The notes under the pieces were generated by a model, which was not told the origin of the DNA, did not search any database, and saw only the letters and a program-made list of their open reading frames with translations. Below are positions 28,659 to 35,960 of a stretch of DNA of 64,000 nt, one piece after another (within the stretch, counting starts at the first letter, position 1; every line of letters starts with the position of its first letter). Position numbers and translations under genes: made by a program. Source of the stretch: Methylobacterium sp. CB376 (GTDB lineage: Bacteria; Pseudomonadota; Alphaproteobacteria; Rhizobiales; Beijerinckiaceae); NCBI RefSeq assembly GCF_029714205.1, contig NZ_CP121648.1:2356001-2420000 (forward strand). Direction: 5' to 3'.

Positions 28659-29597
28659 ATGCGCAATCCCTACGACGTGCTCGGCGTCAGCCGCACCGCC
28701 GACGAGGCCGAGATCAAGAAGGCCTTCCGCAAGCTCGCGAAAACCTATCATCCCGACCGCAACAAGAACGACGCCAAGGCCAAGGACCGCTTCGCCGAGG
28801 TCAACCAGGCCTACGAGATCCTGGGCGACGCCAAGAAGCGGGCGGAGTTCGACCGCGGCGCCATCGACGCCGAGGGCAAGCCGCGCTTCCAGGGCTTCGA
28901 GGGTTTCACGGGCGGCGGCGGCGGGCCGCGGGGCGGCTTCTCGGGCTTCGACTTCGAGTCGATGGCGCGCGGGCGCGGCGGCGCGGGCGGCGCGGGCGGC
29001 TTCGGCGAGGACATCTTCTCGCACCTGTTCGGCGACGCCTTCCGCGGCGCGGCCGGGGCCGGCGCCCGGACCACGGCCCAGAAGGGCGACGACGTCGCGG
29101 CGGAACTCACCGTGACCCTCGACCAGGTCGCCAGCGAGGCGAAGCTGCGGCTGAGCCTGCCCACCGGCCGCGAGGTCGAGGTGGTGGTGCCCAAGGGCGT
29201 CACCGACGGGCAGGCGATCCGCCTGCGTGGCCTCGGCCATCCCGGCCGGGGCGGCGGCGAGGCGGGGGACGCGCTCCTCACCATCCGGTTCGCGGCGGAT
29301 TCGCGCTTCCAGGTCGAGGGCGCGGACCTGCGCACCAGCGTCGAGGTGCCGCTGGAGGACGCCGTGCTGGGCGGGCCGGTGCGGATCCAGACCCTGACCG
29401 GCGCGGTCGAGATGAAGATCCCGGCCATGACCAGTTCCGGCCGCACCTTCCGCCTGCGCGGCAAGGGCCTGCCGAGGAAGGACGGCACGCGGGGCGACCT
29501 CCTCGCCAGCGTGGCGATCATCCTGCCCGAGGGCGCCGACGAGGCGCTCCTCGATTACGCCCGCAAGCGGCGCAGCGCCCGGGCGACGACGGGCTGA
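28659..29597 (+). CDS. DnaJ/CbpA-type J-domain co-chaperone without zinc finger
   Basis: A ~312-aa class II J-protein. The N-terminal J domain (about 1-68) contains the HPD motif in TYHPDRN. A Gly/Phe-rich linker (about 80-145) is followed by the two C-terminal substrate-binding beta domains (about 150-305), with no cysteine-rich zinc repeat. It stimulates a DnaK-type Hsp70 and resembles CbpA-like proteins. The start is the ATG immediately before NPYDVLGVS, the usual J-domain opening. The 153-bp region upstream contains GC-rich dyads but no clear promoter. Confidence 0.9.
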   Translation: MRNPYDVLGVSRTADEAEIKKAFRKLAKTYHPDRNKNDAKAKDRFAEVNQAYEILGDAKKRAEFDRGAIDAEGKPRFQGFEGFTGGGGGPRGGFSGFDFESMARGRGGAGGAGGFGEDIFSHLFGDAFRGAAGAGARTTAQKGDDVAAELTVTLDQVASEAKLRLSLPTGREVEVVVPKGVTDGQAIRLRGLGHPGRGGGEAGDALLTIRFAADSRFQVEGADLRTSVEVPLEDAVLGGPVRIQTLTGAVEMKIPAMTSSGRTFRLRGKGLPRKDGTRGDLLASVAIILPEGADEALLDYARKRRSARATTG

Positions 29598-29637
29598 GCC
29601 GCGGGCCGGACCGGACCGGCCCCGGGCGGTGGACGCC

Positions 29638-31155
29638 TCACGCGGCCCGCCGTCCCGGCGGCGCCCGCCGCCCGAATTCCAGCGCGCCGTCCTCCACCGC
29701 GCCGAAGCGCAGGGCCGCGAGATCGAGCACGTAGTTCTGGTGCAGCCGCCACGGCTTGCGCGTGCCCTGCTTGGGCAGCAGCGCCAAGCCGCGCTGGATG
29801 TAGCCCGAGGTGAAGTCGATCACCGGCTCCTCGCCCTCCGCCGCGCCCCGGCGCGGCGCGCACCACTCGTCGCCCCGCGCCTCCATGCGGGCGATCAGCC
29901 GGCAGACGAAGCGGGCGGTGAGCTCGGATTTCAGCGTCCAGGACGCGTTGGTGTAGCCGATCGAGACCGCGAGGTTCGGCACCCCGCTCAGCATCATGCC
30001 CTTGTACAGGAAGGTCTCGCTGGCCACGACCGGCCGACCGTCGACGCTGAGCGTCATGCCGCCCAGCATCTTCAGCCGCAGCCCGGTCGCCGCCACGATG
30101 ACGTCCGCCTCGATCTCCGTGCCCGAGCGCAGCCGCAGGCCCGTCTCCGTGAAGGTCTCGACGTGATCGGTCACCACCGAGGCCCGGCCTGAGCGGATCG
30201 CCTTGAACAGGTCGCCGTCCGGCACGAAGCAGAGCCGCTGATCCCAGGGCTTGTAGCGCGGCGTGAAATGCGTCGCGACGTCGTAGTCGGGGCCGAGCTG
30301 GGCCTGGACGCCCTTGCGCAGCAGGCCGGCGAGCTGCTCGGGCCGGCGGCGGGCGAACTGGAAGAGGACGATCGCGAGCGCGATGTTCTTCCAGCGCGCG
30401 AGGCCGTGGGCGAGGGCCGCGGGCAGCCGCTTCCTCATCCAGGTCGCGACCCGGTCCTCCGCCGGCAGCGACATCACGTAGGAGGGCGAGCGCTGCAGCA
30501 TCGTCACGTGCGCGGCGGTGCGGGCGAGTTCGGGCACCAGGGTGACGGCGGTCGCGCCGCTGCCGATCACCACGACGCGCTTGCCCGCATGGTCGAGATC
30601 GGCCGGCCAATCCTGCGGATGCACCAGGCGCCCGCGGAAGCGGTCCATGCCCGGCCAGTCGGGCAGGTAGCCCCGGTCGTAATCGTAGTAGCCGGTGCAG
30701 AGGAACAGGAAACGGCAGCTGAAGCGGGCGGCCCGCCGCTGCGGCCCCGCCTCCGCCTCCACGGTCCAGCGCGCCTCCTCCGAGCGCCACGCCGCGCTCA
30801 CGACCCGGTGGCCGAAGCGGATCTTCCGGTCGATGCCGGCGGCGGCGGCGGTCTCGCGCAGATAGGCCAGGATCGCCGCGCCCTCGGCGATCGAGCGCTC
30901 CTCCCGCCAGGGCCGGAACGAGTAGCCGAACGTGTAGAGGTCGGAATCCGAGCGCAGGCCGGGATAGCGGAACAGGTCCCAGGTCCCGCCGATCGCCTCG
31001 CGGCCCTCCAGGATCGCGTAGCGCGCCCCGGGCAGAAGCGTCTGCAGGTAGTGGCCGGCCGCGATGCCCGAGATGCCCGCACCGACGACCAGCACGTCGA
31101 GTGCCTCCGAGCCTCCTGCCTCGCGCGGGGCCGCGCCGAGGTCGGTCTGATCCAT
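29638..31155 (-). CDS. Flavin-containing monooxygenase, Baeyer-Villiger type
   Basis: A 505-aa NADPH/FAD monooxygenase. The first Rossmann motif GAGISGIAAG lies near residue 25, GTWDLFRYPG follows, the fingerprint FRGRLVHPQDWP (FxGxxxHxxxWP) marks Baeyer-Villiger and related enzymes, and the second Rossmann motif is GSGATAVTLVP. It inserts oxygen next to a ketone or oxidises a heteroatom; the substrate is unknown. It is cytoplasmic and monocistronic. Divergent from the amino-acid-synthesis-family gene, with the 23-bp tandem repeats in the shared upstream region. Confidence 0.87.
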   Translation of the reverse strand: MDQTDLGAAPREAGGSEALDVLVVGAGISGIAAGHYLQTLLPGARYAILEGREAIGGTWDLFRYPGLRSDSDLYTFGYSFRPWREERSIAEGAAILAYLRETAAAAGIDRKIRFGHRVVSAAWRSEEARWTVEAEAGPQRRAARFSCRFLFLCTGYYDYDRGYLPDWPGMDRFRGRLVHPQDWPADLDHAGKRVVVIGSGATAVTLVPELARTAAHVTMLQRSPSYVMSLPAEDRVATWMRKRLPAALAHGLARWKNIALAIVLFQFARRRPEQLAGLLRKGVQAQLGPDYDVATHFTPRYKPWDQRLCFVPDGDLFKAIRSGRASVVTDHVETFTETGLRLRSGTEIEADVIVAATGLRLKMLGGMTLSVDGRPVVASETFLYKGMMLSGVPNLAVSIGYTNASWTLKSELTARFVCRLIARMEARGDEWCAPRRGAAEGEEPVIDFTSGYIQRGLALLPKQGTRKPWRLHQNYVLDLAALRFGAVEDGALEFGRRAPPGRRAA

Positions 31156-31207
31156 GCTCTCTCCTCCCGATCGGCTCCGAGGCCCTGCATGGGCCGAAAC
31201 CGGCGCT

Positions 31208-31253
31208 CAGGTCCAGGGACCTTCGTGCCTCAGGTCCAGGGACCTTCGTGCCT
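31208..31253. repeat. Two tandem 23-bp repeats with internal dyad
   Basis: Exact tandem copies at 31208-31230 and 31231-31253, followed by a partial third (CAGGTC). Each contains AGGTCC-AG-GGACCT, a 6-bp dyad. They lie in the 167-bp divergent region between the monooxygenase and the gene at 31323, about 70 bp from that start. They may be an operator pair or a fragment of a dispersed intergenic repeat. Confidence 0.7.
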
Positions 31254-31322
31254 CAGGTCGGGGTCGCCACGGGGCCCGCGGCATGGGATATCGGCCCGTC
31301 GAGCTGCGCGGGGAAGGCGCCC

Positions 31323-31901
31323 ATGATCGAGGTCCGCAAGATCGTCGTCACCGTCGAGGAGGTGCGCCACGACGGCGGCCCGATCCTCGCCGCGCCCGTG
31401 CTGAAGGGCGCCCTCGCCTGCGTGGTCCGCAATCCCTTCGCGGGGCGCTACGAGCCCGAGATCACCCCGATGATGGAGGCGCTGAAGCCGCTCGGGCTCG
31501 AATGCGCCGACAAGCTGCTGCGGGCCCTCGGGGGCGATCCGGGCCGGATCGAGGCCTACGGCAAGGGCTCGCTGGTCGGCGCGGCGGGGGAGCTGGAGCA
31601 CGGCGCCCTCTGGCACGTTCCGGGCGGCTACGCCATGCGCGAGCGCCTCGGGCAGGCCCTCGCCATCGTGCCCTCGATGACCAAGGTCGGGCCGATGGGG
31701 GCGATCCTCGACGTGCCGATCCACCACAAGGACGCGGCCTATGTCCGCTCGCATTTCGACGGGATCACCGTCTGCGTCGCCGACGCGCCGCGGGCCGACG
31801 AGATCCTGTTCGCCCTCGCCATGACGACCGGCGGGCGGCCGCACGCGCGCGTGGGCGGCCTCGCCAAGGGGGACATCTCCCAGTGGAACGGCCTGCGCTG
31901 A
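31323..31901 (+). CDS. Amino acid synthesis (AA_synth, PF06684-like) family protein
   Basis: A ~192-aa protein that fits the AA_synth family: RKIVVTVEEVRHDGG, VVRNPFAGRYEPEITPMM, EAYGKGSLVGAAGELEHGALWH and MTTGGRPHARVGGL. The family name derives from a genetic link with amino-acid synthesis; no reaction is established. The ATG is at the usual family start. It converges with rsuA, whose end is 5 nt away, and sits downstream of 23-bp repeats. Cytoplasmic. Confidence 0.8.
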   Translation: MIEVRKIVVTVEEVRHDGGPILAAPVLKGALACVVRNPFAGRYEPEITPMMEALKPLGLECADKLLRALGGDPGRIEAYGKGSLVGAAGELEHGALWHVPGGYAMRERLGQALAIVPSMTKVGPMGAILDVPIHHKDAAYVRSHFDGITVCVADAPRADEILFALAMTTGGRPHARVGGLAKGDISQWNGLR

Positions 31902-31905
31902 GCCC

Positions 31906-32640
31906 TCAGGCGAAGATCCGCCCCAGCGCGGCGGCATCGAGGATCCGGTAGGCGCCGGGCGCGAGGTCCTCGGGCAGGGTCAGCCCCCCGACCCGGTCCC
32001 GGTGCAGGGCCGTGACGTGGTTGCCGAGCGCCGCGAACATCCGGCGCACCTGGTGGTAGCGCCCCTCGGTGAGGACGACGCGCGCCTGCCGCGGCCCCTG
32101 GGCCGTGAAGCCGACCGGCAGCAGGGGCGCCTCCTCGCCCTCCAGCATCAGGGTGCCCGAGACGAGGATCGCGCCCTCGTCGCCGCGCAGGGGCCGGTCC
32201 AGCTCCACCCTGTACTGCTTCTCGATCTTCGCCTTGGGCGAGATGATGCGGTGGAGGAGCGCCCCGTCATCCGTGACGAGGAGCAGGCCGGAGGTGTCCT
32301 TGTCGAGGCGGCCCACCGTGGAGAGGGCCGGCTCCCGGCGGCGCCAGCGCTCCGGCAGCAGCCCGTAGACGAGCGGTCCGGCCTCCTTGTGCGAGCAGGT
32401 GACGCCGGTCGGCTTGTGCAGCATCAGGGCGAGCGGGGCAGGGGGGTCGAGGGGCTCGCCCGAGACGGTGAGCCGCGCGGGCAGGTCCGCCGTCGCGGCG
32501 ATCCGCCCGTCCGCCTCGCGCAGGGCCTCGCCGTCGAGGCGGATGCGTCCGGCCCGGGCCAGCGCCTGGATCTCCCGCCGGGAGCCGTAGCCGAGATTGG
32601 CGAGGAGCCTGTCGAGGCGGATGGTGGGGGTGCGGCTCAT
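31906..32640 (-). CDS. rsuA: 16S rRNA pseudouridine synthase (RsuA/RluB family)
   Basis: A 244-aa enzyme that converts a uridine of rRNA to pseudouridine. An N-terminal S4 RNA-binding domain (about 8-55, RLDRLLANLGYGSRREIQALAR) precedes the catalytic domain with GRLDKDTSGLLL, which holds the catalytic Asp, and EGRYHQVRRMFAALGNHV. RsuA (position 516 of 16S) is the closest recognisable group; RluB/E/F share these motifs, so the exact site is less certain. The start overlaps the methyltransferase gene upstream by 4 nt, forming an rRNA-modification pair. Confidence 0.85.
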   Translation of the reverse strand: MSRTPTIRLDRLLANLGYGSRREIQALARAGRIRLDGEALREADGRIAATADLPARLTVSGEPLDPPAPLALMLHKPTGVTCSHKEAGPLVYGLLPERWRRREPALSTVGRLDKDTSGLLLVTDDGALLHRIISPKAKIEKQYRVELDRPLRGDEGAILVSGTLMLEGEEAPLLPVGFTAQGPRQARVVLTEGRYHQVRRMFAALGNHVTALHRDRVGGLTLPEDLAPGAYRILDAAALGRIFA

Positions 32641-33575
32641 CGGATCGCCTCGTAGACCTTGTAGCCGTGGCCGCTCGCGCGCGCCGTGACCGTCCGGAAC
32701 GCCTCGGCCAGCACGGCCTCGTAGGGCAGGTGAAGGTTGGCGGTCAGCCAGAGCGCGCCGCCGGGGCGCAGCACCTCCGCGGCGCGGCGGATGAAGGCCT
32801 GGCCGAGCCCCTGGTCCTCGCTCCCCTTCAGGTGGAAGGGCGGGTTCGTCACCACGAAGTCGAGCCGCCCGGGCAGGGCGTCGGCGCGGCGCGCATCCGC
32901 CCAGGCGACGTGCGCGCGCGGATCCTCGACGTTGCGGCGCGCGGCCGCCACCGCCCGGCGGTCGATGTCCGCGAGGGTCAGCGCCGTCACCGCGGGCGAG
33001 GCCAGCACCGCCCGGGCGATCACGCCGAGGCCGCAGCCGAGATCGGCGCCGCGTCCCTTGAGCGGCGGCAGGGTGTCGAGCAGGAGCGCCGTCCCGGGAT
33101 CGATCCGGTTCCAGCTGAAGATGCCGGGCTGCGTCCACAGCCCGAGGTCCGGGAGGTAGCGCGGGGCGCCCTCCGCGAGCGCGGCCTCGATCCCGACCGG
33201 CGCCGCCGGCCGCTCCGCCCGGCAGATCCGGTGATGGCGCTTGGCGGTCTCGGCGACGGCGCAGCCGAAGCCGGCCATCTCCCGCCCGAGTCGCGACCCG
33301 CCGCGGTCCTTCGGCGCCAGCGCGGTGAGGCGGCCGGAGGGGCGCAGCACCCGCAACCCCTGCGCGAGTACCGCCCGCCGCTCCGCGGTGCCCGGCGGCG
33401 CCAGGATCACCACCTCGTCGAGCGTGTCCGCGGCGAAGTCCTCCAGCGCCGCGGCGCCCGGGACCAGCGGGGAGACTTGGCGTGCGCCCTCGCAGGTCGG
33501 AACCAGGTCCGGCGGCGGGGCTCCGTACACGGCGCGGGTGACGGCAGGTCGCGTCGAGGGGGTAGTCTCATCCAT
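32637..33575 (-). CDS. RsmC-like 16S rRNA guanine-N2 methyltransferase
   Basis: A ~312-aa class I SAM-dependent methyltransferase. The C-terminal domain binds SAM with GRGADLGCGLGVIA and has the NPPFH motif (VVTNPPFHLKG) typical of N2-guanine methyltransferases such as RsmC (position 1207) and RlmG. An N-terminal degenerate methyltransferase-like domain (about 1-150) also fits RsmC. It is coupled to the pseudouridine synthase gene by a 4-nt overlap, consistent with ribosome maturation. The ATG at 33575 was chosen; an ATG 12 nt further upstream is possible. Confidence 0.83.
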   Translation of the reverse strand: MDETTPSTRPAVTRAVYGAPPPDLVPTCEGARQVSPLVPGAAALEDFAADTLDEVVILAPPGTAERRAVLAQGLRVLRPSGRLTALAPKDRGGSRLGREMAGFGCAVAETAKRHHRICRAERPAAPVGIEAALAEGAPRYLPDLGLWTQPGIFSWNRIDPGTALLLDTLPPLKGRGADLGCGLGVIARAVLASPAVTALTLADIDRRAVAAARRNVEDPRAHVAWADARRADALPGRLDFVVTNPPFHLKGSEDQGLGQAFIRRAAEVLRPGGALWLTANLHLPYEAVLAEAFRTVTARASGHGYKVYEAIR

Positions 33576-33743
33576 GTCCGGTCCCATCCGGACGAAGGTC
33601 CGGGCCCGGCTGCGATAGAACGGGCGGCACCCCGACCGCAACGTGATCTGCGCCGATGCAACCCGCAGGTGCTATAACGCAGGGTTAATGTCTGATAACA
33701 TATGTGAACGGGTCACGCTGTCTCGGACCCTCGGACGGCCCCG

Positions 33744-35504
33744 ATGCGCTTCCCGCTGCCTCTCGCCGGCGCTTTCACAGGTCTCGCCGTGGTGGCGGCG
33801 CTCGCGCTCCTGCAGCTCCTGGAGCACAATCGCCTGCTGGAGGTCGGCCTCAAGGAGCTGGAGATCGCCGGGCCGGCGGCGCTGGCCGCGACCCTCGCCG
33901 CCCTCGCCTGCGCGGCCGCCGCGGCGATCGGCCGGCTGACGTGCCAGAACCGGGCCTTGGCCGCGACCGCGCGCGAGCTCGAGCGGGATCTGGCGGCCCG
34001 GTCCTGGGAGGAGGCCCGGGGCCGGAGCATCCTGGCGGCCCTGCTGCGCGCGAGCGGGGAGGGCGTCGCGCTCCTGGACGGGGAGCTTCGCCTGACCTTC
34101 GTGAGCGCTCGCTGGGCCGGCCTCGTCGGCTGCGGCCCGCCGCGGGCGGTCTCGGGCCGCCGCGTCGAGGAGGTGTTGCCGGAGGCGGTCCGCGCGGCCT
34201 GCCTGGCGCTGCTCGAGGATCTGCGGGAGGGACGGGCGGGCGAGGCGATCCTGCCCTGCCCGCGCGAGGCCGCGGACTCGCGCGAGGCTCGGCCGGCGCG
34301 CATCGGCCTCGCGCTGCTTTCCCTGCCCGACGGCCCGCAGCCCGAGCGCTACGTCATCCTCTGCCGGCCGCTCGGCCCCGGGGAGCGGGCCGCCCCGGCG
34401 CCGCGCCCGGAGGCCGACTTCCTCGCCATGATGGGCCACGAGCTCCGCACGCCCCTCAACGTCGTGCAGGGCTACGTGGACCTCCTCGGCGCGCAATCCG
34501 GTCTGACGGCGACGCAGCGCCGCTACGTCGAGGCCGCCGGCGCCGCCACCGCCAGCCTCTGCACCATCGTCGACGACGTCGTCGACCTCGCCCGGATCGA
34601 GGGCGGCCTGGTTCAGCTCGACCCGCGCGGCTTTGCCCTGCACGCCCTGACCGCGGAACTGCGCATGCTGCTGCGCCACGCCGGCGGGGCCGAGATCGAG
34701 GTCGAGATCGATCCCGCCGTCGCGCCGCGGCGTCGCGGGGATCCGGACCGCCTGCGCCAAGTGCTGCTGTACCTGCTCGGCGGCCCGCCGGCCGAGCGTA
34801 TCCGCGTGGTGATCCGCAACGGATCCGCGCCGGGCGCGGTCCGATTCTCGCTGACCGGGCCGGGCACGCGGGGCTGGGCCGGCCGGATCCGGGACTTCGA
34901 GCGGCTCCTCCCGCCCGCGAGCGGAACGCGGCTGGGCGGCAGGAATCTGCGCGTCTCGATCGCGGGCCGCCTGATCGCCCTCATGCAGGGGAGGACCGGC
35001 ACCGCGTCGGACCGTGACGAGGAGGTCTTCTGGCTCGAATTCGATCTCCCGCCCGAGCTTCCTGCCGCGGCGCGGGCCCCGGGTCCTCCGGAGAGATCCG
35101 CGCGCGCCGCACCTGCCCGGCTCCTCCTCGCGGAGGACGTGGCGATCAACCGCGAACTCGGGCGCGTGCTCCTGGAGCGGGGCGGCTACCACGTGGACGT
35201 GGTCGGGGACGGAGACGCCGCCCTGGCCGCCGCCACGACGGGCCGCTACGACCTCGTCCTCCTGGACATGCGCCTGCCCGGCACCGACGGGTTCGCGGTG
35301 GTCCGGGAGATCCGCGCCCTCGCGGCGCCGCACTGCGCCGTGCCGGTCGTCGCGCTGAGCGCCGACGTCACGCCCGAGCAGGTGGCGCGCTGCCGCGCCG
35401 CCGGCATGGACGAGTGCCTCGGCAAGCCCTTCTCCCGGGCCGACCTCTACGCCGTGATCGAGCGGCTGCTCTCCGCGCGGGTGCCCGTCCCGGCCTCCGG
35501 GTGA
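33744..35504 (+). CDS. Hybrid histidine kinase with degenerate ATP-binding domain
   Basis: A 586-aa membrane protein: two N-terminal membrane helices (about 8-30 and 42-62), a short coiled coil, a PAS-like domain (about 95-210), HisKA with an intact H-box FLAMMGHELRTPLN (His232), and a C-terminal receiver with an intact phospho-acceptor (LLLDM, Asp508). The ATPase domain is damaged: the N-box reads RLRQVLLYLLGG where Asn is expected twice, the G1 box is LTGPGTRG instead of DTGxGI, and the G2 box is GTRLGGRNL instead of GTGLGLA. It probably cannot bind ATP normally. It may work as a phosphorelay acceptor or scaffold. The upstream gap is AT-rich and likely holds its promoter. Confidence 0.86.
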   Translation: MRFPLPLAGAFTGLAVVAALALLQLLEHNRLLEVGLKELEIAGPAALAATLAALACAAAAAIGRLTCQNRALAATARELERDLAARSWEEARGRSILAALLRASGEGVALLDGELRLTFVSARWAGLVGCGPPRAVSGRRVEEVLPEAVRAACLALLEDLREGRAGEAILPCPREAADSREARPARIGLALLSLPDGPQPERYVILCRPLGPGERAAPAPRPEADFLAMMGHELRTPLNVVQGYVDLLGAQSGLTATQRRYVEAAGAATASLCTIVDDVVDLARIEGGLVQLDPRGFALHALTAELRMLLRHAGGAEIEVEIDPAVAPRRRGDPDRLRQVLLYLLGGPPAERIRVVIRNGSAPGAVRFSLTGPGTRGWAGRIRDFERLLPPASGTRLGGRNLRVSIAGRLIALMQGRTGTASDRDEEVFWLEFDLPPELPAAARAPGPPERSARAAPARLLLAEDVAINRELGRVLLERGGYHVDVVGDGDAALAAATTGRYDLVLLDMRLPGTDGFAVVREIRALAAPHCAVPVVALSADVTPEQVARCRAAGMDECLGKPFSRADLYAVIERLLSARVPVPASG

Positions 35505-35513
35505 GGCCGGGGT

Positions 35514-35555
35514 CTCAGACGCTGTCGGGACGATCACGTCCGGACAGCGTCTGAG
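35514..35555. terminator. Long hairpin downstream of the degenerate kinase gene
   Basis: Begins 10 nt after the stop codon. Arms CTCAGACGCTGTC and GACAGCGTCTGAG (13 bp, perfect) continue inward through one mismatch to GGACG-ATCA-CGTCC, giving a 19-bp stem and a 4-nt loop. It has no U-tract, so it may act as a 3'-end stabiliser rather than a classic intrinsic terminator. Confidence 0.6.
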
Positions 35556-35557
35556 AA

Positions 35558-35689
35558 GCCCGCGCGGCGCTTGAGCGAAGCCGAAATCCGCATTGCGCCG
35601 CAATCCGTCGGATCACGAGCCCGCGCGGCGCTTGAGCGAAGCCGAAATCCGCATTGCGACGCAATCCGTCGGATTTCGGATCACGCCCC
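35558..35689. repeat. REP-like intergenic repeat, two tandem copies (copy C)
   Basis: Two copies with a 61-bp period start at 35558 and 35619; the second has a short insertion (TTTCG). The block CCCGCGCGGCGCTTGAGCGA followed by AGCCGAAATCCGCATTGCG relates them to the repeats after xoxF (4244-4341) and after the DoxX gene (60669-60790). Confidence 0.75.
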
Positions 35690-35699
35690 CCGGCCGTCC

Positions 35700-35932
35700 A
35701 GGGCGGCGGGGCGACGCGGTCGCGACCGGCGCGCTTGGCCGCGTAGAGGGCCGCGTCGGCCCCTCGCACGCGCTCCTCGACGGAGACGGCCCCGGCATGC
35801 CCGGCCGCGACCCCGAGGCTCACTGTCACCACCTCCGAGCGGCCGCCGCCCGCGTGCGGGATCGCCAGCGCCACGAATGCCGCCCGGAGGCGCTCGGCCG
35901 CGGCGAGCGAGGCAGGCGGCTCGATTGCATCC
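35700..35932 (-). pseudogene. Remnant of a GGDEF (diguanylate cyclase) domain C-terminus
   Basis: Reading on the minus strand gives AAAERLRAAFVALAIPHAGG, then VVTVSLGVAAGHAG and ERVRGADAALYAAKRAGRDRV. This is the last third of a GGDEF domain. The catalytic GGDEF signature and all upstream sequence are missing, and the frame runs on into the intergenic repeat. It is therefore a gene fragment, probably left by deletion next to aidB. With the hairpin and REP-like copies it accounts for most of the 456-bp gap 35505-35960. Confidence 0.75.
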
Positions 35933-35960
35933 GGTGCCCGCGGCCCGCAGGATGGCCCGG

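Noticed and set aside
31208..31253. Possible CRISPR repeats
   Set aside because: Only two copies directly abutting, with no spacers and no cas genes.
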